Source of the DNA: Bacteroidota bacterium
GTDB taxonomy: Bacteria; Bacteroidota; Ignavibacteria; Ignavibacteriales; Melioribacteraceae
Length of the DNA: 43,618 nucleotides
Assembly: GCA_021812705.1 (NCBI GenBank)
Contig: JAKAMT010000007.1
Coordinates: 1 to 43,618, forward strand
Direction of reading: 5' to 3'
In this document: positions 17,334-27,484 of the stretch, piece after piece
How positions within the stretch are numbered: the stretch's first letter is position 1
How the letters are laid out: every line of letters starts with the position of its first letter
Position numbers and translations under genes: made by a program
The notes under the pieces: model-generated
The model's database searches: none
What the model was told of the DNA's origin: nothing
What the model saw: only the letters and a program-made list of their open reading frames with translations

Positions 17334-20300
17334 ATGATTATGGATAATAATTTTTATGCTGCCGCAGTGAATATTTTAAAATCCGTTTTCAGAACGAACT
17401 GCATCTTAATAATAAAATCTTACCGCGGACTTTATTTATTTATCATACTATCATTCTTCTTGTCACAATTCAATTCTTATGGTCAGTCTTTTATTCCGCC
17501 GCCGAGGTTGATTTCACCTCATGAAGGCAGCGACAATTTATTTATTGTGGTTGATCTGGAATTCAGCGGCGAGTGCAGCTCAAAAAATTCCTCCTTTCAT
17601 CTTCAGATTTCCCATGATAAAGAGTTTACCGAGATATTAATAGAGAAAAAAAATATCGAGAACCCTCCTAACGGATGGCCACGGTACAGAACATACGGGC
17701 TAAAAGACACAACAATTTATTATTGGCGTGTGCGTCAGACCTGTTCGGGCCTTATAAGCGACTGGTCCGAAATTTGGTGGTTTCGTACTAAGAAAGAGAT
17801 CGGCTCTAAGCCTCCTTCTCCTCCGGTACAGTTATTCCCGCCCGACAACGCGACGGGAATCTCATGCATGAAGAATGAATTAATCTGCAGCAGCGCCGAA
17901 GGGGCAACTAATTATGAGTGGAAATTCTCCAGAGACCCTGAATTCAGCCCCTCGGAAAAATCTACGAAGAGCTTTACAACACCGGACACCAGCCTGACCT
18001 TTTCTTCGGTGGAGGGAGGCGGAATCTGGTACTGGAAAGTAAGAGCTGTTAATCTGGGTACCAGGAGTGATTGGTCGTCTGTCTGGAAATATCAGGTCGT
18101 TCCGTATCCCGCGCGTCTCCTCTCGCCCGCGTCAAATTCCATAAATGTTCCGGTTAATTTTACATTTAAATGGGCCCCGTCTATCGGCGCCTCCGTATAC
18201 CGGCTGCTTGTATTCACAGATTATTTCGGAAATAATAAAACTGTGGTAATCGACAGAACCACTTCTGAGGATTCTGTCTCGGTGACGGATCTCTCTCCCA
18301 ATACGGCTTATTTCTGGTATGTTAAAACCTACGACTCGAACGGCGACAGCGAACCCGAACCCGTTTATCTAAGTAAATTTAGTACGCTGACCGAATCAAT
18401 TAATATTGCTCCCGCCGCTCCGGTTTTAATCTCTCCTTCGGATGGAGCGGTTAATATCTCGCCTGAGATTAATCTGGAATGGAACCCCTCCGCCGGTGCC
18501 GCATCGTATCATCTTCAGGTTTCAGCCGATCCCGGTTTTACCGCATATGCATATGAGAACAGTGCTGTCTCAAGTATATCTCAGCAGGTATCCGGATTAA
18601 ACAATTCGGTTAAATATTACTGGCGGGTTAAAGCTGTAAACAGTAATGGCGCATCTGCATGGTCAGTTCCCTGGTCATTCACTACAGCGGAAAGAAATGA
18701 TGTTATTACCTCAAGCGCGCCGGCGCTTTTATTTCCGCCGGACGGTTCATTAAAAATCGCAACCCTTATCACGCTTCAATGGTCTCCTCTTAGCGGTGCT
18801 GGGTCGTATCGTCTTCATGTATCTACTGTTCCCGATTTTTCCGATACTGTCTTAAGTAAAAGTAATATTACCGGTACTTTTCAGGAAGTATCCGGTTTAA
18901 ACAATTCCGCAAAATATTATTGGAGAGTAAAAGCAGTCAACACCAGCGGTACATCGGCATGGTCCGCCTCGTGGTCATTTACAACCGAGGGTTTCACTCT
19001 TCCTTTACCGGCTCCTCAACTTGAATCACCTTTAAATGGAACTCTGAATATTTCTACAAGTCCCTCGCTCGCCTGGTATCATATCACCGGCGCGACTTAT
19101 TATCAGCTGCAGGTTTCTTCGGATCCGAATTTCGGTTCCTTTGAACTTGATCGTGATAATATCCAGGTGCTTTCTCAGAATTCGCGTGACCTGTCTTCCG
19201 AAGTAATAAATCTTCATGATAATACCGCATATTACTGGCGGGTACGTGCCGGGAATGACGGCGGATTGAGCCCTTGGTCCGATCCTTGGAACTTTAAAAC
19301 AGCCGCTCCAAAATTAGTATTAAATGCTCCGGTGATCTTATCACCCCGGAATAACTCGTTTAATATATTAATTAATCCGTGCCGGTTCATCTGGCATAAA
19401 ATTCCGGAAGCCGCCTCGTATGATCTGATCCTTTCACGCGATAGTCTTTTTAATCCGATTGTTTCTACGCTGACTGCTTTGCCGGATACTGTAAAATATC
19501 TGAATGGTCTGCAGCCGGCTGTCAGATATTTCTGGAAAGTGAAAGCCGTTAATGTCAGCGGTTCATCAGTATGGTCCGATACCTGGTCGTTTGTATCGCA
19601 GGACGCTTTGACGATCCCCGATATTCCGAATTTAATTTCGCCTTCCCAGGATGCTGCTGATCTTGCAACTACTTTTACATTCAGCTGGACAGCCCCGGCG
19701 CGGGCAGTGGATTATCAGCTGCAGATATCAACCGACCGTTATTTCACCGGAAATTTTTTCGAATTTATAAGCTTAGACGCTTTTCAGCAGGTAACCGGTC
19801 TAAGCAATTCCACATTATATTATTGGAGAATAAAAGCAAGAAACAGTTACGGAGCATCGGATTGGTCTGTTACCTGGTCTTTTACTACCAGGGCTGCTGC
19901 CACTGCTCTTACAGTCCCGAAATTATTATTGCCTCCTGACGGGGCTTCCGGTCTGGAACTGCCTCCGACGCTGACGTGGAATTCGGAGGAAGGTATTATT
20001 TATTATCATCTGCAGGTTTCTGCAAATCCCGATTTTTCCGCAACCGTCTATATTGCCAGTGATCCCGCCTTTTCTCAGCAGGTCCCGGGGCTGGTCAGCG
20101 GCAGAACTTATTACTGGAGGGTTCTTGCAGCCGGCATCTATGGACTTTCCGACTGGTCTGAAGTATGGTCATTCACAACAGCAGAGCTGAAAACTTCCAT
20201 CCGGCAAACGAAGGATGAATTGCCTGATAAATTAATGCTCTCGCAAAACTATCCGAATCCGTTCAACCCGTCTACATCAATAAAATATCAGCTTCCGTCC

Positions 20301-20489
20301 GACGGATATATCTCTTTAAAGGTTTATGATATTCTGGGAAGGGAAACGGCCGTGCTGGTTGAAGGGGAACAGAGCGCCGGTTATTATGAGGCGAAATTCG
20401 ACGCCGGGAATCTCTCCAGTGGTATTTATTTCTGCCGGCTTCAGGCGGATAAATTCTCTTCGGTTAAAAAATTATTGCTCGTTAAATAA
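17334..20489 (+). CDS. Secreted Fn3-like repeat protein (1051 aa) with T9SS type A sorting domain
   Basis: About eight ~95-aa repeats ending YYWRVKAVN..G.SAWS..WSFTT; C-terminal NYPNPFNPSTSIKYQLP...KKLLLVK. Confidence 0.85.
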   Translation: MIMDNNFYAAAVNILKSVFRTNCILIIKSYRGLYLFIILSFFLSQFNSYGQSFIPPPRLISPHEGSDNLFIVVDLEFSGECSSKNSSFHLQISHDKEFTEILIEKKNIENPPNGWPRYRTYGLKDTTIYYWRVRQTCSGLISDWSEIWWFRTKKEIGSKPPSPPVQLFPPDNATGISCMKNELICSSAEGATNYEWKFSRDPEFSPSEKSTKSFTTPDTSLTFSSVEGGGIWYWKVRAVNLGTRSDWSSVWKYQVVPYPARLLSPASNSINVPVNFTFKWAPSIGASVYRLLVFTDYFGNNKTVVIDRTTSEDSVSVTDLSPNTAYFWYVKTYDSNGDSEPEPVYLSKFSTLTESINIAPAAPVLISPSDGAVNISPEINLEWNPSAGAASYHLQVSADPGFTAYAYENSAVSSISQQVSGLNNSVKYYWRVKAVNSNGASAWSVPWSFTTAERNDVITSSAPALLFPPDGSLKIATLITLQWSPLSGAGSYRLHVSTVPDFSDTVLSKSNITGTFQEVSGLNNSAKYYWRVKAVNTSGTSAWSASWSFTTEGFTLPLPAPQLESPLNGTLNISTSPSLAWYHITGATYYQLQVSSDPNFGSFELDRDNIQVLSQNSRDLSSEVINLHDNTAYYWRVRAGNDGGLSPWSDPWNFKTAAPKLVLNAPVILSPRNNSFNILINPCRFIWHKIPEAASYDLILSRDSLFNPIVSTLTALPDTVKYLNGLQPAVRYFWKVKAVNVSGSSVWSDTWSFVSQDALTIPDIPNLISPSQDAADLATTFTFSWTAPARAVDYQLQISTDRYFTGNFFEFISLDAFQQVTGLSNSTLYYWRIKARNSYGASDWSVTWSFTTRAAATALTVPKLLLPPDGASGLELPPTLTWNSEEGIIYYHLQVSANPDFSATVYIASDPAFSQQVPGLVSGRTYYWRVLAAGIYGLSDWSEVWSFTTAELKTSIRQTKDELPDKLMLSQNYPNPFNPSTSIKYQLPSDGYISLKVYDILGRETAVLVEGEQSAGYYEAKFDAGNLSSGIYFCRLQADKFSSVKKLLLVK

Positions 20490-20514
20490 ATATTTTTCTC
20501 ATAACCGGAATAAA

Positions 20515-20544
20515 AAGGGCGTCGAACGACGCCCTTACTTTTTT
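20515..20544 (+). terminator. Rho-independent terminator
   Basis: AAGGGCGTC-GAAC-GACGCCCTT followed by ACTTTTTT. Confidence 0.85.
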
Positions 20545-20558
20545 AAATTTATGATTTA

Positions 20559-20846
20559 TTATTTAATCTTTATCGCAATACACTCATGACATATTCTGCT
20601 CGACTGATAAACAGAAGAATTTCTTTTAAGTATTCGCCATCCTGCAAAATCAAAAACATTGCTGTTGTTCACCAGATCAGCTAAGCTTGAATAATTATCA
20701 AGAAGATCGATCAGCTCTTTGTTCTGCCCTAATGTACTGTGACGCAAATTGTGACCGGTTATTATAGTTACTGTCTCAATTACAAGATTTGACAAATTCT
20801 GAAATTCCAATCCGGGCAGCGCCTGCTTTGCTTCGAGCTGAATCAT
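20559..20846 (-). CDS. Hypothetical protein, possibly truncated at the duplication junction
   Basis: 95-aa open frame whose 5' end coincides with the start of duplication copy B. Confidence 0.3.
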   Translation of the reverse strand: MIQLEAKQALPGLEFQNLSNLVIETVTIITGHNLRHSTLGQNKELIDLLDNYSSLADLVNNSNVFDFAGWRILKRNSSVYQSSRICHECIAIKIK

Positions 20847-21162
20847 GCGCGCGCTTGAAATCGACGAGACGTTGCGGTTTATAATCGAACAGCTCGAGAA
20901 TCTTCCTGAAGGAGAGATTAAAGCCGAATCCGGAAAAACGGTGCCGGACTCCGGTGTGATCTCAATGATCGAGGGATGGCGCGGAGAAATTGTTCATTCA
21001 GTATTTACTGACTCCAAAGGAAATTTGATCAATTACAAAATCAAAGATCCTTCATTTAATAATTGGTATGGATTGAGTCTGGCATTACGCGAGACCGCTA
21101 TTTCGGATTTCCCGCTGTGTAATAAAAGTTTTGATCTGTCGTATGCCGGTCACGATTTATAA
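20845..21162 (+). pseudogene. C-terminal fragment of HyfG-like subunit (105 aa, in frame)
   Basis: About 93% identical by eye to residues at the C-terminus of the 12081-13559 product. Confidence 0.85.
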
Positions 21163-21254
21163 ATTAGTTGCCGGGATCAGTTTAATGACGGGCGTAGATC
21201 AGTACAGATTTATTTTAATAAAATTGGCTGATATTATTCATAAAAAAATTATTT

Positions 21255-22001
21255 ATGAAAGACGCAATTAAAATAAGAATACTTCAGGGTGATCCGGTTA
21301 TTCACGATGTGAAAAACGCATCACTCCCAAAATTGTTCCGCGGATTGCCTGTTATAGAAGATAAACCGTGCCTCAGCGGCTGCACGAGCTGTACCGAAAT
21401 CTGCCCGACAAATGCGGTCAAATTAAATCCCGTGAGTATCGATTTGGGTTTATGCGTCTTTTGCCCTTTGTGCGAAGAAACCTGTCCCGAAAAATTAATC
21501 CATTTCACAAACGATTATCATACGGCATCGGACGTCAGAGAAAAATTAATCGTCACCAATCAGACAAAAAATATTACTCCGGAAAAAGCTTCAGAGAAAA
21601 TCAGGAAATATTTCGGAAGTTCACTAAAGCTGCGTCAGATTTCTGCCGGCGGGTGCAACGGCTGCGAACTTGAATTGAATGCTCTCAGCAATGTTAATTT
21701 TGATATGGGTAGATACGGTATTGAGTTTGTTGCATCGCCCCGTCATGCCGATGGAATTGTTATAACCGGTCCTGTAACTGAAAATATGTCAAAGGCTGTC
21801 GAAATATGTTTCGATGCTGTCCCGAATCCAAAAATAATTATTCTCATCGGCACCTGTGCCATCTCTGCCGGAATCTTCAAGAATTCAACCAAGCTTCAAC
21901 GGAAATTCTTCCATGAGAATAAAATTGATCTTTTTATTCCAGGCTGCCCGCCCCATCCGCTGACTTTTATAAATGGATTATTAGATTGGCTGGATAAATA
22001 A
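21255..22001 (+). CDS. Fused ferredoxin + NuoB/HyfI-like small subunit, copy B
   Basis: 248 aa, about 17 substitutions by eye vs copy A; all cluster-ligand cysteines kept. Confidence 0.88.
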   Translation: MKDAIKIRILQGDPVIHDVKNASLPKLFRGLPVIEDKPCLSGCTSCTEICPTNAVKLNPVSIDLGLCVFCPLCEETCPEKLIHFTNDYHTASDVREKLIVTNQTKNITPEKASEKIRKYFGSSLKLRQISAGGCNGCELELNALSNVNFDMGRYGIEFVASPRHADGIVITGPVTENMSKAVEICFDAVPNPKIIILIGTCAISAGIFKNSTKLQRKFFHENKIDLFIPGCPPHPLTFINGLLDWLDK

Positions 22002-22249
22002 TTTAATCGGTTGGTCATCAGTCAAACACCCAATTATGCAAATCGCAAATTAGTCTGATAGTTCATGAATTGTATAATCATCTCTACTTTCTTCAATATG
22101 GATAGTAATACACATTTATGAATAATTATGAATGTGGATTTTATCAGAGCCGACAGCAATGTCCGCTAAAAAATATTTTTTTATATTATTTATATTTTAC
22201 TTGACATATCAATTTTCAAAAATTATCTTTGCCCAACAGTAAATCAAAA

Positions 22250-22414
22250 ATGAAAAACACAACACAAAATATTGATACTGATTTTATGAGTGCCGGAGGC
22301 GGTATCCTCAGTGTTGTGTCAATTTCTATTAATAACCTTCCTTCAATTATTCTACTAGGGATTAATATTATTATTCTAAGCCTACTCGGTATTCTAATTA
22401 CCGTTATAGGCTAA
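22250..22414 (+). CDS. Small hydrophobic protein, 54 aa, copy B
   Basis: MKNTTQNIDTDFMSAGGGILSVVSISINNLPSIILLGINIIILSLLGILITVIG; open frame conserved with copy A. Confidence 0.5.
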   Translation: MKNTTQNIDTDFMSAGGGILSVVSISINNLPSIILLGINIIILSLLGILITVIG

Positions 22415-22423
22415 GACATAATA

Positions 22424-22483
22424 GGTTAACCCAAAATCAGATCAAAATATTAATTAAACAAGCATAACGAAAAAGGGTTAACC
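22424..22483. promoter_or_regulatory. Spaced inverted repeat GGTTAACCC ... GGGTTAACC upstream of ilvD
   Basis: 22424-22432 and 22475-22483 are exact reverse complements. Confidence 0.35.
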
Positions 22484-22526
22484 GAAACCCGAACAGAATT
22501 TCTGAAGGATTTTCTTTAGGAATTTT

Positions 22527-24206
22527 ATGCGTTCAGATTTAATTAAAAAAGGATTTGAAAAAGCTCCCCACAGAAGCCTTCTTAAAGCAACAGGCGTTAT
22601 CAGAAGCGACGCAGATTTTGAAAAACCGTTCATAGGTGTATGCAACTCATATATCGATCTTATACCAGGGCATGTTCATCTTCAGGAATTCGGAAGAGTA
22701 ATAAAAGAAGCCATCAGAGAGGCCGGCGGAATACCCTTTGAATTCAACACAATCGGTGTTGATGACGGAATTGCAATGGGCCATCTTGGAATGCGTTACT
22801 CACTCCCCAGCCGTGAACTGATTGCGGATTCGGTAGAGACAGTTGTAGAAGCGCATCGTTTAGACGGTATGGTTTGCATCCCGAATTGCGATAAGATTGT
22901 GCCGGGCATGTTAATGGCTGCTGTCCGTGTCGATATCCCCACAATATTTGTTTCCGGCGGACCGATGAAATCCGGAAGAACTCCGGACGGAGAGAAAGTC
23001 GATCTGATTTCTGTATTTGAGGGAGTGGGAAAATATCAAGCCGGCAAAATTAATGCTGATAAGTTGAAAGAATATGAAGACTACAGCTGTCCTACCTGCG
23101 GCTCATGCTCAGGAATGTTCACCGCAAATTCAATGAATTGTCTTATGGAAGCGCTCGGACTCGCGCTGCCCGGCAACGGTTCCATCCTCGCGATTGATCC
23201 CAGAAGAAAGAATCTCGCAAAAAAAGCAGCCGCTCAAATTTTAAATCTTGTTGAAAAGGATTTGAAACCAAGTGATATACTTTCGGCGGAATCTTTTATT
23301 AATGCCTTTGCCCTGGATATGGCAATGGGCGGAAGCACGAATACCGTCTTGCATGCGCTGGCTATCGCTAATGAAGCGCATATAAATTTTGATTTGAAGA
23401 CGCTGAATGAACTTTCGGATAAAGTCCCTTATATCTGCAAAGTGAGTCCCGCCACAAAAAATGTGCATATGGAGGATGTCGACAGAGCCGGAGGTATATC
23501 GGCTATTCTTAATGAAATATCCAAAGTGAATGTGCTCGATTTAAAAAGACCGACAGTAACCAGTAAAACGCTGGGTGAAAATATTTTAGATGCGAAAATT
23601 CTTGATAGCTCTGTCATAAGAAATGTCGAAGATCCGTATTCAAAAACCGGAGGACTTGCCGTGCTGTATGGAAATCTTGCACCGGACGGCTCTGTAGTAA
23701 AAACCGGCGCCGTTGAAGCCGGCATGAAAGTTTTTTCCGGACCGGCTAAAATTTTTGAATCGCAGGAAGAAGCAGTAGAAAAAATTCTCGCGGGTGTTGT
23801 TGTGGCAGGTGATGTTGTGGTTATCCGTTATGAAGGTCCGAAAGGCGGACCCGGTATGCCGGAAATGCTTTCTCCAACTAGTGCAATCATGGGTCTGGGT
23901 CTTGGTGATAAAGTTGCTCTGATCACTGACGGCAGATTTTCCGGCGGCACTCGCGGGGCGTGCATAGGCCATATCTCCCCAGAAGCCGCGGAACGCGGAC
24001 CGATCGCAGCTCTTCAGAATGGGGATTTTATAAAAATTGATATTCCAAGCAGAACATTAAATGTGGATCTGGAAGATGAAGTGATTCAAAAAAGATTGAA
24101 AGCTCTTCCTGAATTCACGCCTAAAATAAAAAGCGGCTACCTCTCTCGTTATGCGAAGATGGTATCTTCTGCCAATACCGGCGCAATATTAAAAAATAAT
24201 TTCTAA
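22527..24206 (+). CDS. ilvD: Dihydroxy-acid dehydratase
   Basis: [54 protein letters not shown]. Confidence 0.96.
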   Translation: MRSDLIKKGFEKAPHRSLLKATGVIRSDADFEKPFIGVCNSYIDLIPGHVHLQEFGRVIKEAIREAGGIPFEFNTIGVDDGIAMGHLGMRYSLPSRELIADSVETVVEAHRLDGMVCIPNCDKIVPGMLMAAVRVDIPTIFVSGGPMKSGRTPDGEKVDLISVFEGVGKYQAGKINADKLKEYEDYSCPTCGSCSGMFTANSMNCLMEALGLALPGNGSILAIDPRRKNLAKKAAAQILNLVEKDLKPSDILSAESFINAFALDMAMGGSTNTVLHALAIANEAHINFDLKTLNELSDKVPYICKVSPATKNVHMEDVDRAGGISAILNEISKVNVLDLKRPTVTSKTLGENILDAKILDSSVIRNVEDPYSKTGGLAVLYGNLAPDGSVVKTGAVEAGMKVFSGPAKIFESQEEAVEKILAGVVVAGDVVVIRYEGPKGGPGMPEMLSPTSAIMGLGLGDKVALITDGRFSGGTRGACIGHISPEAAERGPIAALQNGDFIKIDIPSRTLNVDLEDEVIQKRLKALPEFTPKIKSGYLSRYAKMVSSANTGAILKNNF

Positions 24207-24221
24207 GAAAAAGAGTATGCT

Positions 24222-25940
24222 ATGAAAAAGTCTGACAATCTTATGAGCGGGGCGCAAATATTTTTTGAATGCTTAAAGCGCGAAAAGGTCGAACACATTT
24301 TTGGATATCCGGGTGGCGCTGTGCTTAAACTATATGAACATCTTTATGATGTGGATTTTCTGGAGCATGTGCTTGTGCGCCATGAACAGGGAGCCGTTCA
24401 TGCTGCGGAAGGCTATGCTAAGGCCTCCGGAAAAGTCGGAGTTGTTTTAGTTACATCCGGCCCGGGAGCTACAAATACAGTTACCGGTATTGCCGACGCA
24501 TACATGGATTCTGTCCCTATTGTTGTTTTTACCGGCCAGGTTCCTTCTCACTTAATCGGCAATGATGCATTCCAGGAAGCAGATATTGTCGGCATCACAC
24601 GCCCGATTACAAAACATAATTTTCTTGTCCGTGATGTTAAAGATCTCGCTCTTACAATTAGAAAAGCTTTTTATATCGCCTCTACCGGGAGGCCGGGACC
24701 GGTACTGGTCGATTTGCCGAAAAATGTTATCGCCTCGAAGTGCGAATTTATCTATCCGGAAGATGTTGAACTGCGCGGATATAAACCAAATTATAAAGGC
24801 CATATTAATCAGATAAAAAAAGTTGCCGAAGTGATTGCCTCGGCAAAGAGACCGCTCCTCTATGTAGGCGGGGGAGTTATAATGTCCGGCGGCTCAAGAG
24901 AACTTGCAATTCTGGCGCGCGAAAATAAATTGCCAGTTGCTATGACGCTTCAGGGATTAGGCGCGTTTCCCGGTACTGACGATCTCTCATTAGGAATGCT
25001 GGGAATGCACGGGACATATTGGGCAAACCGTGCTGTTGATAACTGCGATGTATTGGTGTCGCTTGGTGCAAGATTCGACGACAGAGTTACAGGAAATGTT
25101 GAAACGTTTGCCAGGAATGCTTTTAAAATTCATGTCGATATTGATCCTACCTGCATCGATAAAAATGTTGTTGTCGATTTGCCGGTCGTAGGAGATGTAA
25201 AACATATAATCGCAGAAATCGCTTCCGAGATGCCGAATCAGCCCGATACCACAGAATGGCTCGCACAGATAAATGAATGGCGCGAAGAATGTCCTCTGGT
25301 CTATGAAGATAATGACGGCAGACTAAGAACAGAATTTGTAATCGAAAAATTATTTGAAAAAACCAAAGGTGAAGCTGTTATTGTAACTGACGTGGGTCAG
25401 CATCAGATGTGGACTGCGCAGCATTATAAGTATAATCACCCCCGTTCAAATCTTACAAGCGGCGGTTTGGGCACAATGGGATTTTCTGTGCCCGCGTCAA
25501 TAGGCGCCTCCTTCGCGGTTAAAGACCGGCCTATTATCTCAATCAGCGGCGACGGCGGTTTCCAGATGAATATTCAGGAATTAATAACTGCCGCTGCAAA
25601 TAAAGTTCCGGTCAAATTCATAATCATCAATAACAGCTTCCTCGGAATGGTGAGACAATGGCAGGAATTATTTCATGCCGAGAAATTCAGTTTCACTGAT
25701 CTTAGCAGCAGCAATCCAGACTTTGTAAAAGTCGGAGAAGCTTTTGGAATTCCATCTTACTCCACCGATAATCCGAAAGAAGTGGATTCAATTTTAGAGA
25801 AAGCTTTCTCAATAAATGACCGTCCGGTTCTTCTTGAATTTAAAGTAGTGAAAGCCGATATGGTCTTTCCGATGGTTCCGTCCGGGGGATCTATTTCTGA
25901 TATGATGGTTAAAAGATTAAATCCGAGGAGGATGACCTGA
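24222..25940 (+). CDS. ilvB: Acetolactate synthase large subunit
   Basis: GYPGGAVLKLYE, RHEQGAVHAAEGYAKASGKVGVVLVTSGPGATN, GDGGFQMNIQEL. Confidence 0.96.
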   Translation: MKKSDNLMSGAQIFFECLKREKVEHIFGYPGGAVLKLYEHLYDVDFLEHVLVRHEQGAVHAAEGYAKASGKVGVVLVTSGPGATNTVTGIADAYMDSVPIVVFTGQVPSHLIGNDAFQEADIVGITRPITKHNFLVRDVKDLALTIRKAFYIASTGRPGPVLVDLPKNVIASKCEFIYPEDVELRGYKPNYKGHINQIKKVAEVIASAKRPLLYVGGGVIMSGGSRELAILARENKLPVAMTLQGLGAFPGTDDLSLGMLGMHGTYWANRAVDNCDVLVSLGARFDDRVTGNVETFARNAFKIHVDIDPTCIDKNVVVDLPVVGDVKHIIAEIASEMPNQPDTTEWLAQINEWREECPLVYEDNDGRLRTEFVIEKLFEKTKGEAVIVTDVGQHQMWTAQHYKYNHPRSNLTSGGLGTMGFSVPASIGASFAVKDRPIISISGDGGFQMNIQELITAAANKVPVKFIIINNSFLGMVRQWQELFHAEKFSFTDLSSSNPDFVKVGEAFGIPSYSTDNPKEVDSILEKAFSINDRPVLLEFKVVKADMVFPMVPSGGSISDMMVKRLNPRRMT

Positions 25941-25941
25941 T

Positions 25942-26454
25942 ATGAGGCGCACAATCTCAGTTTTAGTAGAAAATCGTTTTGGAGCTTTCGACCGCATTGC
26001 TACTATGTTCAGCGGCAAGGGATTCAATATCAGAAGCATTTCAATAGGAGAAACCGAAATTGCAGATATATCCCGCATGACGATTGTTACCGAAGGCGAT
26101 GATCAGATAATCGATCAGGTTGTAAAACAATTAAACCGCTTGATTGATACGATAAAAGTTGTTGACCTTGCCGATACTTATCACGTTGAGCGGGAACTTG
26201 CATTAATAAGTATCGGCCTTCATAAAGGCTCAATGGAGCAGATAAAAAACATCTGCGACATCTTCCGCGGAAATATAGTTGACATTACAAATAAATCTAT
26301 GATGATCGAAGTTACCGGTCCGCCCGATAAAATTGATGCCGCGGTAAATGTCCTGGCGCCGTTCGGAATTAAAGAGATGGCCCGTTCCGGTATTGTCGCG
26401 CTTAAACGTGGCGAGCAATTGAAAATTCAGAAAAAAGAAAATTTTACAACTTAA
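25942..26454 (+). CDS. ilvN: Acetolactate synthase small subunit
   Basis: ACT domain: [35 protein letters not shown]. Confidence 0.95.
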   Translation: MRRTISVLVENRFGAFDRIATMFSGKGFNIRSISIGETEIADISRMTIVTEGDDQIIDQVVKQLNRLIDTIKVVDLADTYHVERELALISIGLHKGSMEQIKNICDIFRGNIVDITNKSMMIEVTGPPDKIDAAVNVLAPFGIKEMARSGIVALKRGEQLKIQKKENFTT

Positions 26455-26467
26455 TCGAGGAAATAAA

Positions 26468-27484
26468 ATGAAAGTCTATTATGAACAGGACGCGAATTTT
26501 GGTTTACTGAAATCTAAAAAAATTGCAGTGCTCGGATTTGGAAGTCAAGGCCATGCGCACAGCTTGAACTTAAAAGAGAGCGGCATGAATGTTTGTGTGG
26601 GACTTAGAACTACCTCTGCGACATGGGAAAAAGCTAAGAACGCGGGCATGGAAGTTAAAACTGTCGCCGATGCAGTTAACTGGGCTAATGTAATTATGAT
26701 TCTTCTGCCGGATCAGAATCAGAAAGAAGTTTATGATAAAGAGATCGCCCCAAATTTAAAAGCCGGTGATACTCTTGCGTTCGGTCATGGTTTCAATATT
26801 CACTACAAACAAATTGTTCCTCCCGCCGATGTTAATGTTATGATGATTGCGCCTAAAGGTCCCGGTCATTTGGTGCGCAGGACTTTTCTGGAAGGTACGG
26901 GAGTCCCTTGCCTAATTGCGGTTCATCAGGATCCGGGCGGAAAGACAAAAGAACTTGCTCTCGCATGGGCTAAAGGAATCGGTGGAACGAGAGCCGGCGT
27001 TATTGAAACGAATTTTAAAGACGAAACCGAAACGGATCTATTCGGCGAACAGGCAGTATTGTGCGGCGGTTCTGCCGAACTGATCAAAGCAGGATTTGAA
27101 ACTTTGGTTCAGGCCGGTTATTCGCCGGAACTGGCTTACTTTGAATGCATGCACGAAATGAAATTGATTGTCGATCTCTATTATGAAGGCGGTCTCTCAA
27201 GAATGAATTATTCTGTGAGCGATACGGCAGAATACGGCGGCATGAGCAGAGGAAGCAGATTAATAACTGCCGATACAAAAAAAGAGATGAAAAAAATTCT
27301 TACCGAAATTCAGGATGGGAGCTTTGCCAAAGAATGGCTTGCCGAATACAATGCCGGTATGCCGAATATGAATAAACTCAGAAAAGAAAATAGAGAGCAT
27401 ATCATTGAAGAGGTTGGCGCAAAATTGAGAGGAATGATGAGCTGGCTCTTTAAAAAAAATAAAAAGGAAGAGGTCGGTGTATGA
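26468..27484 (+). CDS. ilvC: Ketol-acid reductoisomerase (NADP+)
   Basis: [40 protein letters not shown]. Confidence 0.97.
   Translation: MKVYYEQDANFGLLKSKKIAVLGFGSQGHAHSLNLKESGMNVCVGLRTTSATWEKAKNAGMEVKTVADAVNWANVIMILLPDQNQKEVYDKEIAPNLKAGDTLAFGHGFNIHYKQIVPPADVNVMMIAPKGPGHLVRRTFLEGTGVPCLIAVHQDPGGKTKELALAWAKGIGGTRAGVIETNFKDETETDLFGEQAVLCGGSAELIKAGFETLVQAGYSPELAYFECMHEMKLIVDLYYEGGLSRMNYSVSDTAEYGGMSRGSRLITADTKKEMKKILTEIQDGSFAKEWLAEYNAGMPNMNKLRKENREHIIEEVGAKLRGMMSWLFKKNKKEEVGV

Larger units (their letters stand above)
20846..22462 (+). repeat. Segmental duplication copy B
   Basis: Matches 13243-14862; boundaries at TGCGCGCGCTTGAAAT (left) and TAAACAAG (right). Confidence 0.9.

Noticed and set aside
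18400-20200. Possible DNA-level repeat array or CRISPR-like periodicity
   Set aside because: Periodicity is explained by ~95-aa Fn3-like protein repeats; no CRISPR repeat/spacer structure found anywhere in the window.
20326-20589. 87-aa plus-strand ORF
   Set aside because: Out-of-frame overlap with the T9SS tail of the 17334 gene and the terminator.
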